Assembly: GCA_031260685.1 (NCBI GenBank)
Contig: JAISLB010000070.1
Span: 1-32,289 of the forward strand
DNA length: 32,289 nucleotides
DNA from: Oscillospiraceae bacterium
GTDB lineage: Bacteria; Bacillota; Clostridia; Oscillospirales; Oscillospiraceae
Direction of reading: 5' to 3'
Shown one piece after another: positions 1 to 9,505 of the stretch; position 1 is the stretch's first letter; each line of letters begins with the position of its first letter. The notes beneath the pieces were generated by a model. That model was not told where the DNA came from. It saw nothing but the letters and a program-made list of their open reading frames with translations, and did no database searches. The translations under genes were made by a program, and so were the position numbers.

Positions 1-2
1 AA

Positions 3-1349
3 AACGGAAAAATTGAACTTGAAACTAACCAAATCGTCGCGATCTATAAAGAAACACAGCTTCGTAACGCTTATTTTGTAAGCTCAAAAGGAAACGACGC
101 CTTTTCAATAACAAAGGCAATAGCAATTGACCCGTGGATTTTCAAGGCTTACAGTTGGGGTACGGATTATTATACATTAGCCGAGGATTCCGGCTATACG
201 GATACAAATATGATTGCGAAAAAAGCCACCGACGTAACAGTTTCCGCGTCGGGCGTTAATCCAGTAGAAAAAGAACGCGTCATAAAAATAGACGGTGTTA
301 ACTATCTTTATGACGGTACCAACGGTTCGCTGAACAGCACCCTCAGCGGACAAATATTTGAAACGCCTACTTCTGTAACCAATATAGGTATCGGCACAAA
401 ATTCAAGGTCTTGCCGAACGCTGGAGTTCCCTCTAATTCCCCGCTTTCAGAGCTGATACTCAACGCTACGGCAGGCGGAACGCTTGACATATCAATATCT
501 ACAGACTTCAGTTCACCGTTTACAATAACGAGCGCAAGCGGAACCATAACCTTAAGCGGCCAAGCAAACAGCACAAACTTAATGCTATCCGGAAATTTTG
601 AGTTTGTCAATAGTTTCAGCGCGGGAAACAAAACAATAACAGGTACCACCACTTTCATCGGCGGACCGCCGTCTGACGGAAAAACTATCACAACAGACGC
701 TAACAGTAAACTGACTATTACCCCCGCCATTATTATTACTGGCTCCAGCCGCTTCACTTATGACAATACAAATGCTATCTATAATTTTGAACAAGTACCC
801 TCAAGCGAGATTTCCGTACCGAACAGTGCTTCGTTTATGTTAACCAACGGTTTGCAATTAAATGCCGGAAGCGGTTCCACACTAAAGCTCTATAATACCG
901 GACTGGCTGGCCCGACTGCAGCGGCAAGTATTACAACGGCGCGTATTAGTATAGTCGGAACCGCAATACAATTTGTAACTCTGCCGAGCGATTCTGTGAC
1001 CTATAACACAAACGCGTCGTTTATACTCCCGACCGGCAACTTCAACGGACTGCAATTTAAGCCCGGCGACGGCAGCGTAAAAGCAACTATTCAGCGAATG
1101 TCACAGTATACCCCTGTTGACCTCAATGGTTATAGTGATACAATAGCTGGTGATTTACCCGTTTTACCCTATAATTTTTATTTAAGATTGGGAAACGGAA
1201 AAACAGGTTACAAAATAACAAGCTCTGGAACAGCATTAGAGTTCGACGGAAATAACTTAGAAGCTTCCGGCGCGACTTTTACAATATTGTCAGACTCCAA
1301 TATACCAATTCCTCCCCCTCCGGAAGAATCCCCGCTCTCCGGTCCCTAA
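3..1349 (+). CDS. C-terminal part of a beta-rich surface/secreted protein (5' truncated by window edge)
   Basis: Frame is open from position 3 through the listed M at 210 (NGKIELETNQIVAIYKETQLRNAYFVSSKGND...), so the gene starts upstream of the window. Ser/Thr/Asn/Gly-rich repetitive beta-type sequence with a proline-rich C-terminus (PIPPPPEESPLSGP). Confidence 0.7.
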   Translation, partial: NGKIELETNQIVAIYKETQLRNAYFVSSKGNDAFSITKAIAIDPWIFKAYSWGTDYYTLAEDSGYTDTNMIAKKATDVTVSASGVNPVEKERVIKIDGVNYLYDGTNGSLNSTLSGQIFETPTSVTNIGIGTKFKVLPNAGVPSNSPLSELILNATAGGTLDISISTDFSSPFTITSASGTITLSGQANSTNLMLSGNFEFVNSFSAGNKTITGTTTFIGGPPSDGKTITTDANSKLTITPAIIITGSSRFTYDNTNAIYNFEQVPSSEISVPNSASFMLTNGLQLNAGSGSTLKLYNTGLAGPTAAASITTARISIVGTAIQFVTLPSDSVTYNTNASFILPTGNFNGLQFKPGDGSVKATIQRMSQYTPVDLNGYSDTIAGDLPVLPYNFYLRLGNGKTGYKITSSGTALEFDGNNLEASGATFTILSDSNIPIPPPPEESPLSGP

Positions 1350-1362
1350 GGAGACCCTACGT

Positions 1363-2112
1363 ATGAATCAGTTCTCACGTTCCGCGCTTATGTTTGGCGC
1401 TGACGCTATTGCACGGCTTACCGCCTCCCGCGTTGCCTTATTCGGCGCGGGGGGCGTAGGCTCGTACTGTGCGGAGTCGCTCATTCGCGGGGGTCTCGGT
1501 GCGCTCGACATCATCGACGACGACAGAGTTTGCGTGACTAACCTCAACCGCCAGCTCGAGGCAACGCGGAAAACTATCGGAAGCTACAAGGCTGACGCAC
1601 TCCGCGACAGGCTGCTTGAGATTAACCCGAAAGCAGCGATTGTAACGCGCAAGATGTTCTATCTGCCTGATACGGAGCTTGACCTCACGCAATACGACTA
1701 CGTCATTGACGCGGTAGATACAGTAGCTGCGAAGCTTGACCTCGCTCAAAACTGCGAACGGCTCGGGGTTCCGCTGATAGCCGCTATGGGAGCCGGGAAC
1801 AAGCTCGACCCTACGCGCTTTGAGGTTGCCGACATCTACGAAACCTCCGAGTGTCCGCTATGCCGCGTAATGCGCAAGGAGCTTAGGCGCAGAAGCGTCA
1901 AAGCTCTCAAAGTAGTCTACTCGCGGGAGGAACCGCTTACGCCGATAGAAACGGAGGAGCTGAGCTGCAAGAAAAACTGCGTCTGTCCCCCCGGAACCGA
2001 GCGCAAATGCACCGACAGGCGCGCGATTCCCGCGAGTAACAGCTTCGTTCCGCCCGTTGTGGGCTTCATACTTGCGGGAGAAGTCATCAAGCGGCTGTCA
2101 GGCGTAAAATAA
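1363..2112 (+). CDS. tcdA: ThiF/E1-like protein, tRNA threonylcarbamoyladenosine dehydratase (TcdA/YgdL) type
   Basis: GAGGVGSYCAESLIRGG nucleotide-binding motif, DDDxVxxTNLNRQ motif, and C-terminal Cys cluster. SD AAGGAG upstream of the ATG. Confidence 0.85.
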   Translation: MNQFSRSALMFGADAIARLTASRVALFGAGGVGSYCAESLIRGGLGALDIIDDDRVCVTNLNRQLEATRKTIGSYKADALRDRLLEINPKAAIVTRKMFYLPDTELDLTQYDYVIDAVDTVAAKLDLAQNCERLGVPLIAAMGAGNKLDPTRFEVADIYETSECPLCRVMRKELRRRSVKALKVVYSREEPLTPIETEELSCKKNCVCPPGTERKCTDRRAIPASNSFVPPVVGFILAGEVIKRLSGVK

Positions 2113-2174
2113 CGTGCAGCGCGGGCTAATATTTTGCCGTTCAGGGCAGATTTCATCAATGCGGGAGTGTCACT

Positions 2175-5100
2175 ATGTCAGTTCAATTCACGGCAAGTCA
2201 GGAATCGGCAATAAGTTACCGCGGTGAGAAACCGCTGCTGATTTCCGCATCCGCGGGTTCCGGTAAGACCACCGTTCTCGTAGAGCGCATATTGCGTAAA
2301 GTTATTGAGGGAACGGACGTAAGCCGCTTCCTCGTGATAACGTTCACCAGAAACGCGGCTGCAAAACTTCGGAGCGATATTATCGAGGCGCTAAATGATA
2401 AGCTCTCGAAAGTACACGGAGACGAGGAAATCTATTTCAGACGGCAGGTTCAGCAAGCGTATACGGCGCAAATCAGCACAATCCACTCTTTCTGCGGAAC
2501 GCTTCTGCGGGAGTTTGCGCAAAAGCTCGAGATTAGACCGGATTTCCGTCAAATGGAAAACGCGGAAACGGCTGCGCTCCGAGAGAAAATACTCGGCGAA
2601 TTGCTTGACAGCTATTACGACAGTGAAAGTCCCGAGTTTCTCAAGCTTGCGGACATATTCTCCGGAACTGTCAACGATGAGGATTTTGCGGACTCGCTGC
2701 TTGCGGTCTATGACAGGCTCCAAAGTTTAGCGGATCCGCGGGAGCGGCTTGAGCGCGCAATCAACGGTTCCGATAATGAACACGTTGATTATCTGCTTCG
2801 CCATATCGCGGAATTTGCGGATAAATCGCTTGTGTGGCTTACGGAGGAGCGGACGCTGCTTAACAGTTCAATCTACAAGAAAGCTCTCGGCTGCTTGGAC
2901 TATACTATTGACGCGCTCACAAAACTGCGCGGACGCTGCGGCAGTTGGGACGATGTACGCGAAGTCCTGTTTGGCGGCTGTGACATTAGGTGGAGCGCGG
3001 GGATAACGGACGAAGTAACCGCCGGAGCCAAGTTCGCCCGTGATACCGTGAAAAATGAGTGGAACCGCTTCCGCGATGAAATATGGAGCGCGGCGGAGAA
3101 AACTCTTGCAGCGGAAGATGCTTCCGCGGACGAACTCTCGCGTGCGTTTTTTACAATCTTGCGCGATTTCGGAGAAGTTTTCGCGGAGGAGAAAAAAGCC
3201 CGGGGAGCCCTTGACTTCGCTGATTTGGAGCATCTAACGATAAAGCTTCTGCGTAATCCCGAGGTTGCGGCTAGGGCGGCTTCGCGTTACAGCGAGATTT
3301 TGGTTGACGAATTTCAGGACATAAATCCCGCTCAGGACGAGCTGTTCACGCTGCTCCGGAACGGCGCGTCGGCGGCGTTTACAGCTGTCGGAGATATTAA
3401 GCAGAGCATATACAGATTCAGACGTGCAGACCCCGGAATTTTCCTCAACTACTTCGATAGCCCGGATTTTGAGGTTATCTATCTTCAAGAGAATTTTCGT
3501 TCTACCGCGGAGATTATCGGAACGGTCAACACAGTTTTCCGCAGTCTGATGTCTAAGGAATTCGGAGACATCGACTACAACGAAAAAGCTGAATTGAAAC
3601 CCGGACGTGAGTTCCCGGTATCTTTCACTCCGCGGCTGATACAGATTAACACTCCGGTGGGCGGCGAACGAATCCCGCACGAAGCGAAATACGCCGCGCA
3701 GCTGATACATAAGCTGATTACCGAAGAAGGATACGCCTATTCTGACATCTCAATTATCCTGCGAGCCACCAAAGACAAGAGTCTGCACTATGTCAACGCG
3801 CTGCGGGCTTACGGAATCCCCGCGAGTGACAGCAAACGTTCAGATTTTTTTGCCCGCGATGAGATAATGCTGCTTTTGTCATATTTGCAGATAATCGACA
3901 ATCCTCGTCAGGACGTGCCGCTTATTGCGGTTCTGTGTTCACCGCTGTACCTGTTTGACCCGTCAGAGCTTGCGGAAATCCGCGAAAGCAAAAACGGCGT
4001 TAGCTTCTACGAAGCGGTCTGGGAAGCTCAAAACAGCAAGAATGAGATTTTAGCGGAGAAGTGCAATAGGTTCCTGCTCAATCTGCGGGACCTTAGAGTG
4101 TACGCGTCCGATGTAACCAGCGATAGGCTGATAAGCAAAATTGACGAGTATACGCACTTTACGGATATTTACGCCGGAGCGGACAGCCGCGAATTGTATG
4201 TGCGTTTGCTGAATACCGCGGCAAGTTTTGAGAGCAACGGTTACAAAGGCTTGTTCCTCTTCCTGCAGCGTTTAGCGCAGATGAAAGCCGCCTCGGAAGA
4301 ACCGCCCGGCGCAGCGGGAGCTTCTGACAGCGTCATTATACAGTCTGTCCATAGCTCAAAAGGTCTCGAATATAAAGTCGTAATAGCGGCTGACTTAGCG
4401 GGAGAATTCGCGTTTTTAAGACACGATTCGGACGTCCTGTTTCATCCGCAGATTGGGCTTGGGATTGATATAACCGACAAGAAACGCGGAACAAAGCATA
4501 TCTCGCGCCGTAAGTTCGCTATTGCGGAACTGACTAACAGCGAAGAATTTGCGGAAGCGCAGCGTCTGCTCTACGTAATGTTAACCCGTGCGGAGGAGCG
4601 GCTTTACATCTTGGCTTCAATAACCCGCGGCAAGACCGACTGGACATATAAAAATCTTGAAGTATTGAATCCGCTGACGCTCAAAAGCGTAAACAAACCG
4701 CGTGACTGGCTGCTGAACATTCTTGACGCGGAGATTGCGGAATTTACCGATGAAGCGCTTCCCGTGCAGATTCCGCAAGTAAGCGAACCCGCGGAGGAAG
4801 AAGCGCTTCCCGCCGAGGACAAGATACCGCGGCTTGTAAGCGTTCCGGTTTCTATCGTTCCTACTAAGCTCTCCGCCTCACAGCTTAAAGGCGACGATAA
4901 CACTTTCAGGGGTACGGTATTCTCACAGCCGAATTTTCTCAAAGGAAAGGAACTCTCGGCAACCGACAAGGGTACTGCTCTCCATCTCGCGATGCAGCAT
5001 ATAGATTTTGCTAAAACGTCAACGCTTGCGGACATACGGAGCGACATTGAGCGCCAACGGCTTGCGCGCTACCTAACTGACGAGCAAGCAGCCGTAGTTG

Positions 5101-5474
5101 ACGCTGACAAGCTGCTTTCGTTTTTTGCGAGTACGCTCGGCGCGGAGGTTCTTGCGGCAAAGCGGAGCTGGCGTGAGCTGCGCTTCTCGCTCCTTGTCCC
5201 CGCCGGTATCTTAGGTTTAGAGCATATCCCGGAGGACGTCAGGGACACCGTAATCTTACAGGGAATAGCGGATCTATGCTTCGAAACCTCTCAGGGACTG
5301 ACGATAGTTGACTTCAAAACGGACCATATCAGTGCAGAACAGCTCCCGGCAAGGATTGAATACTACCGGGGACAGCTCAAAGCGTATGAGATAGCGCTAA
5401 GCCGGGTGCTGAAAATTCCGGTCACACGGAGTGTTATATACTTTTTTTCGATAGAAAGGGCAGAATATTTATGA
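2175..5474 (+). CDS. addA: ATP-dependent helicase/nuclease subunit A (AddA)
   Basis: UvrD-type motifs: ASAGSGKTTVLVERI, DEFQDINPAQDELF, VGDIKQSIYRFRRADP, VHSSKGLEYKVV. C-terminal RecB-type nuclease motif (GIADLCFE...TIVDFKTD). Confidence 0.9.
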   Translation: MSVQFTASQESAISYRGEKPLLISASAGSGKTTVLVERILRKVIEGTDVSRFLVITFTRNAAAKLRSDIIEALNDKLSKVHGDEEIYFRRQVQQAYTAQISTIHSFCGTLLREFAQKLEIRPDFRQMENAETAALREKILGELLDSYYDSESPEFLKLADIFSGTVNDEDFADSLLAVYDRLQSLADPRERLERAINGSDNEHVDYLLRHIAEFADKSLVWLTEERTLLNSSIYKKALGCLDYTIDALTKLRGRCGSWDDVREVLFGGCDIRWSAGITDEVTAGAKFARDTVKNEWNRFRDEIWSAAEKTLAAEDASADELSRAFFTILRDFGEVFAEEKKARGALDFADLEHLTIKLLRNPEVAARAASRYSEILVDEFQDINPAQDELFTLLRNGASAAFTAVGDIKQSIYRFRRADPGIFLNYFDSPDFEVIYLQENFRSTAEIIGTVNTVFRSLMSKEFGDIDYNEKAELKPGREFPVSFTPRLIQINTPVGGERIPHEAKYAAQLIHKLITEEGYAYSDISIILRATKDKSLHYVNALRAYGIPASDSKRSDFFARDEIMLLLSYLQIIDNPRQDVPLIAVLCSPLYLFDPSELAEIRESKNGVSFYEAVWEAQNSKNEILAEKCNRFLLNLRDLRVYASDVTSDRLISKIDEYTHFTDIYAGADSRELYVRLLNTAASFESNGYKGLFLFLQRLAQMKAASEEPPGAAGASDSVIIQSVHSSKGLEYKVVIAADLAGEFAFLRHDSDVLFHPQIGLGIDITDKKRGTKHISRRKFAIAELTNSEEFAEAQRLLYVMLTRAEERLYILASITRGKTDWTYKNLEVLNPLTLKSVNKPRDWLLNILDAEIAEFTDEALPVQIPQVSEPAEEEALPAEDKIPRLVSVPVSIVPTKLSASQLKGDDNTFRGTVFSQPNFLKGKELSATDKGTALHLAMQHIDFAKTSTLADIRSDIERQRLARYLTDEQAAVVDADKLLSFFASTLGAEVLAAKRSWRELRFSLLVPAGILGLEHIPEDVRDTVILQGIADLCFETSQGLTIVDFKTDHISAEQLPARIEYYRGQLKAYEIALSRVLKIPVTRSVIYFFSIERAEYL

Positions 5475-5875
5475 CTCATAAGCGGCAGATACCCGGCTAT
5501 GTCTATGAACATCTGGGCTTCGTACATAGCGAATACGATATAAAGTGCCTGCTGCTGTTTGCCTTGGAGCATTGCGGGCGTTGGATTCATCTCTCGTCCC
5601 TGACTGAAATCGCGCTCGGAGCTGACGGAGGTTTCACATATTTCGATATGGTCGAGGCGCTGACAAGCCTCGTAAAACTCGGTTTGGCGGAAAACCGCGA
5701 GGACTGCGGACAGTTTTACCGCGTGACGGATAAAGGCACGGAACTGAACGATATCACACGCCGCGACGTCGAGTTTACCGTAAGGCGCGCGGTACGAAAA
5801 ATCTCCGCGAGACGCTACTTCGAGGATATACTGTTAAAGCACAATCTGCCGCCGAAGGAACTGGAGCAACGATAA
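5471..5875 (+). CDS. DUF4364-like winged-helix protein
   Basis: 134 aa ORF overlapping the addA stop (ATGA) and the next gene start. Winged-helix-like pattern (LTSLVKLGLAENRE...FYRVTDKGTEL). Confidence 0.6.
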   Translation: MTHKRQIPGYVYEHLGFVHSEYDIKCLLLFALEHCGRWIHLSSLTEIALGADGGFTYFDMVEALTSLVKLGLAENREDCGQFYRVTDKGTELNDITRRDVEFTVRRAVRKISARRYFEDILLKHNLPPKELEQR

Positions 5876-7254
5876 TGAATTTCAGCCTACTTTTTCCTAA
5901 CGCCGAGAGTTCGCGCGGCAGACCCGCAGGTGTATTTGCGTTTCGCGATTTAGCTCTTGACAAGATTTGCGCGCGTTTTTCGCAGATACAGAGCGAGACA
6001 GATACGTTTCTGCTTGTTCTAAGTGAACAGGGGCTGACAGCCGAAACAATAACCTACCGGCAGGAGATTTTTACGGACTTCGCGGAGAAGCCGCGGCTCC
6101 TGTCCGATTTGCGCACCTTATTCGGAGGTTACGACAGTTTACGGGCGGATTGGGCGGAACTTGCGCACTCCAGCGGCGGTTACTCCGCGCTGAAAGTTAC
6201 GGCGGCTTTTGCTCGCAGGACTTGCGCTCATTTCAAGGCTTTGTCGCAGGTTCTAGCGGAGTATACGCTCAATTCGCGGGGACTGACCGCAATACGCGAG
6301 TATTTTGCTAAACTCGGGGCTGACAGTTCACTCGCGGAAATCGCGGAGATTGCGGCACTTTTTACGAAGGATAGCGCGGAGGATTATACGTGGAGCATAA
6401 ACGCCGCGTCCGACGAAAAGCTCCGTATTATTCACGCGGGGGTTACGGACGTTTCGGAGCTTGAAGCGGAGAGTGTGCGGAAGCGCGTTCTCGGCATCTT
6501 CAAAAAGAAGGAAACCGACCTCGGAGGTATACATCCCGAGCTTTTGCGGAATCTCCAAAATGAAGCTATCTACGAGCTTTACACAGTTTTGACTGCTATT
6601 ACAGGTGGAATCTACGAGTTCTTCCGCGGTTTATCGGAGGAGCTGACCTTTTACGCGGTAGGATTGCGTTACAGCGATTGGCTTAGGGAGAACGGACTCA
6701 CGCTGACTATGCCGGAAATCGGCGGCGCTATTGAGTACAAAGCATTGAGTGACATATATCTATTGACAGAGACTGTGCGTCCGATAGTCGCGAATGATTT
6801 CACGCTGGACGCTTCGGAATCGGGAGTCCTTATTAAAGGAGCAAACTCGAGCGGTAAAACGTCCTTCCTGCGCGGTTTGGGATTGGCGCAAAGCTTTGGG
6901 CAGGCGGGACTTCCGGTTGCGGCGGCGTTTGCGCGGCTTATCCCCGGTTCGCTCTTTACACAGTTTTCGTCGGAGGAAAAAGTCTTCGAGAAAAACGATG
7001 TCGCCGGACGCTTTGAGGGCGAAGTACAGGACCTGCGGGGGATTTTCGACGCTATCAGCGGTGATTCTCTCGTACTGCTGAACGAAACTTTTCAGACGAC
7101 AGCCTATGACGAAGCCGCGGAAGCGCTGCCGCCGATATTGCGGGAACTCACAAAGCCGGGCGCGAGGTACGTTTTGGTTACGCACCTCCCGACCGAACAT
7201 TTCGGCGCTGTACGCATATTAACCGCGGAGAATTTCACCATCAGCGATACATAA
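5875..7254 (+). CDS. MutS-like ATPase without the mismatch-recognition domain (paralog 1)
   Basis: C-terminal MutS-family ATPase: GVLIKGANSSGKTSFLRGLGLAQSFGQAGLPVAA, SLVLLNETFQTT, VLVTHL. Only 459 aa with no recognisable domain I. Confidence 0.75.
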   Translation: MNFSLLFPNAESSRGRPAGVFAFRDLALDKICARFSQIQSETDTFLLVLSEQGLTAETITYRQEIFTDFAEKPRLLSDLRTLFGGYDSLRADWAELAHSSGGYSALKVTAAFARRTCAHFKALSQVLAEYTLNSRGLTAIREYFAKLGADSSLAEIAEIAALFTKDSAEDYTWSINAASDEKLRIIHAGVTDVSELEAESVRKRVLGIFKKKETDLGGIHPELLRNLQNEAIYELYTVLTAITGGIYEFFRGLSEELTFYAVGLRYSDWLRENGLTLTMPEIGGAIEYKALSDIYLLTETVRPIVANDFTLDASESGVLIKGANSSGKTSFLRGLGLAQSFGQAGLPVAAAFARLIPGSLFTQFSSEEKVFEKNDVAGRFEGEVQDLRGIFDAISGDSLVLLNETFQTTAYDEAAEALPPILRELTKPGARYVLVTHLPTEHFGAVRILTAENFTISDT

Positions 7255-8044
7255 AGCTCGGGAAAAATCCTTGCGGAACAGGTCGGGAAACGTTTACAGG
7301 CGGTGCTGTGCTTTTAGGCGGAGCGATTACAACAGGCTGCGAAACGATATCGCTCACTGCGGTCGCTTTCCGCATAAAGCTCGGGAAAAATCCGCGTTCC
7401 GGAGCCGTCAATATGATCGTAGGCGTTTCAGCAATAGGCGGTATCTCAACGACAGGCGGCGGAGTGACTACGACAGGCGGCGGAGTAACAACAACAGGCG
7501 GCGGGGTAACAACGACAGGCGGCGGTTCAGCGGGGGATGAATTGCGTGACAGTACAGTTACCGTTCCGCCGTTCCATTGGTTCGGGCTGTAGAACTCTTG
7601 CGCCCAAGCGGGGCTGTTCCCCTGCCCTACTACGTACGAGATACCGATGTATTGTACCGAGGTACTCATAATATTGGCGTAATGACCGGGGCTGTTGAGC
7701 CAGTCGCTTACAACCCGGGACGGTGTAGACTGTCCGTAAGCTATGTTCTCCGCGGCAAAGGAATACGTAACATTCAGTTCGGTAAACGCGGTAGAGAAAT
7801 AGGTACCGTTAGGACGAGTATGCGCAAATGAGGATAAAACTTCCTTAGCGCGGAGTTGAGATACTCCGTAGGCTTCCGCGGTGAATTGTAAAGCCGGAAG
7901 CCCATTTTCTGCCCTGGCAGCGTTTACTAAGTCGAATACTTCCCACTCATACGCGGAGGGTTCGGCGGAACTTGCAGAAGCGTTGAAGATAACTATGCAC
8001 GAAAGCGTCAGCAGCGCAAACAAATATGTAGCAATACGTTTCAT
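7241..8044 (-). CDS. Secreted CAP (SCP/PR1-like) domain protein with Pro-rich repeats and duplicated C-terminal GFFPSFM motif
   Basis: Signal peptide. CAP motifs: EVFDLVNAARAENGLPAL, SFAHTRPNGTYFSTAF, ENIAYG, WLNSPGHYANIM. (PPPVVVTP)n repeat. SD AGGAGG upstream of the ATG. Confidence 0.85.
   Translation of the reverse strand: MKRIATYLFALLTLSCIVIFNASASSAEPSAYEWEVFDLVNAARAENGLPALQFTAEAYGVSQLRAKEVLSSFAHTRPNGTYFSTAFTELNVTYSFAAENIAYGQSTPSRVVSDWLNSPGHYANIMSTSVQYIGISYVVGQGNSPAWAQEFYSPNQWNGGTVTVLSRNSSPAEPPPVVVTPPPVVVTPPPVVVTPPPVVEIPPIAETPTIILTAPERGFFPSFMRKATAVSDIVSQPVVIAPPKSTAPPVNVSRPVPQGFFPSFMYR
7430..7530. repeat. Imperfect 24-bp tandem repeat encoding PPPVVVTP units
   Basis: Repeated (g/a)(c/a)aggcggcggngtnacnacnac units on + strand; translates to PPPVVVTPPPVVVTPPPVVVTPPPVVEIPP on minus. 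Confidence 0.85.
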
Positions 8045-8216
8045 TATTTTTCCTCCTGCGGTGATATGTTACCGCAATATTACATTGACTGTACAATTGG
8101 CTTTATTGGGAGCGAAGCGAAGATTTGGGAGCCGTAACCTAGGTTGGTTAAATAATAACATATGTAACCGAATAGTAATAGTCCTAAAATAATGGTAATT
8201 TTATGGGATAATATGG

Positions 8217-8248
8217 TATACGCACAAAACTTTTGTTTTGTGCGTATA
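8217..8248. other. Perfect 14-bp stem hairpin (TATACGCACAAAAC-TTTT-GTTTTGTGCGTATA)
   Basis: Inverted repeat read directly; lies downstream of the SLH gene stop and upstream of the CAP gene. Confidence 0.8.
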
Positions 8249-8328
8249 TTGAAGCCTATCCTCGCTTGCCGTTTGCCGACTGTTTCCGCGTGCTTAGGTT
8301 GTTATAAGCTTTATGTGCAAATATCCGC

Positions 8329-9429
8329 TTAGTAATCCAGCGACAGCTGTTCAGCGGCTTTCAGTGCCGCCCGCAATGTCAGTACCGCGGCATCGGCGCG
8401 AGTCAACTCATTTTGCGGATTGAAGCGGTAATACTCATCGCCGGAGATAATCCCGCAGTCGCCTAAGTGCTGAACGGCTGTTTTTGCCCAAAGTGAAATC
8501 TTGCCGGAGTCTGTAAAATCGATTGTACGTTCTCGTTTTTGATTGCCGATTAGCTTGAATAGCATTAACGCCGCGCTTTCGCGATTTATGTTACCGTCAG
8601 GTGAGAATTTGCCCTCGCCTACCCCGCTGACAATGCCTATCTCCGCCAGCGTATTTATTTCACGGGCGTACGGAGTGTCCTCCGCAACATCGCTGAAAAT
8701 CTCGAGATATTCGGGCAGCGGGATTCCGAACAGCACACAGTTAAGATGCGCGAATTCGGCGCGTGTAATCGCATCGCCGGGACGTGCTTTTCCGCCTTTC
8801 GGAAAGAGCGATGTTATTTCAGCCAGTATTGCCATTGCTTCATAAGCCCAGTGGCTCTCGTCAATATCCGTAAATACGGAGCCGGAAACTTCTTCGGGTT
8901 CTCGCTCATATTTGGGAGCTTCGTATTGGGTGTCCGGCAAATCCGGCAGCCACTCCGGCGGTTCGGACTCCGGAATCGTTACCTCGGGAAGCTTCGGTTC
9001 GCCGGAATCCGCGGGGGCGCTAAGTTCGGCACTGCCGGCGACCGCTTTACCGGAAGTGCTGAAAGCGCTCACAGCGCCGATTTCTATCGGAGCGGTTAAC
9101 ATCTGCGCGGAGTCAATCTTAAATGTCCCCAGAACAAGCGGCGCCGCACCGAAAATATCTTCCTGCGCAAGAGCATATATCCAAAGCTTACCGCCAATTT
9201 CTTTGGATTCAAGTTTCAGGAGACCTATTTCGTTGAATAGAGCGTCATTACGGACAAACGAATACCCCGCGATATCCGCCGGGACAGCGATATACAGTTC
9301 AAAAGCCTGACAGTCAGCGTCGAAGCTGACGCGCAGTTCGTACTCCGCTTCGTAAGCGAAAGCCGTGGGAACGCACGAGAGAACAATCGCGCAAATAAGT
9401 ATTAAAGCCGCAACAGATGACTTGCGCAT
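8329..9429 (-). CDS. SLH-domain cell-surface protein with N-terminal beta (cohesin-like) region
   Basis: Signal peptide; SLH repeats (FTDIDESHWAYEAMAILAEI..., FSDVAEDTPYAREINTLAEIGIVSGVGEGKFSPDGNINRESAALML, FTDSGKISLWAKTAVQHLGDCGIISG...FNPQNELTRADAAVL). Confidence 0.85.
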   Translation of the reverse strand: MRKSSVAALILICAIVLSCVPTAFAYEAEYELRVSFDADCQAFELYIAVPADIAGYSFVRNDALFNEIGLLKLESKEIGGKLWIYALAQEDIFGAAPLVLGTFKIDSAQMLTAPIEIGAVSAFSTSGKAVAGSAELSAPADSGEPKLPEVTIPESEPPEWLPDLPDTQYEAPKYEREPEEVSGSVFTDIDESHWAYEAMAILAEITSLFPKGGKARPGDAITRAEFAHLNCVLFGIPLPEYLEIFSDVAEDTPYAREINTLAEIGIVSGVGEGKFSPDGNINRESAALMLFKLIGNQKRERTIDFTDSGKISLWAKTAVQHLGDCGIISGDEYYRFNPQNELTRADAAVLTLRAALKAAEQLSLDY

Positions 9430-9476
9430 ACGTAAACCTCCGCTCGCTTAGTTTGCCAAGAAATGCCGATACGCAA

Positions 9477-9505
9477 AGTATACCATTTATTAACAAATTT
9501 GTCAA
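9477..9505 (-). promoter_or_regulatory. Sigma-A type promoter for the SLH gene
   Basis: Minus strand TTGACA (9505-9500), 17-nt spacer, TATACT (9482-9477). The -35 box overlaps the TGA stop of the upstream AMP-ligase gene. Confidence 0.7.

Noticed and set aside
308-757. 149-aa minus-strand ORF with hydrophobic stretches
   Set aside because: Antisense shadow of the surface-protein gene; no promoter or SD seen.
7271-7592. Plus-strand ORFs of repeated TTGGGV / RRSDYDRRR sequence
   Set aside because: Antisense translations of the CAP protein's proline-repeat region.
8217-8248. Intrinsic terminator
   Set aside because: Strong stem but no U-tract on either strand; reported only as a hairpin of unknown role.
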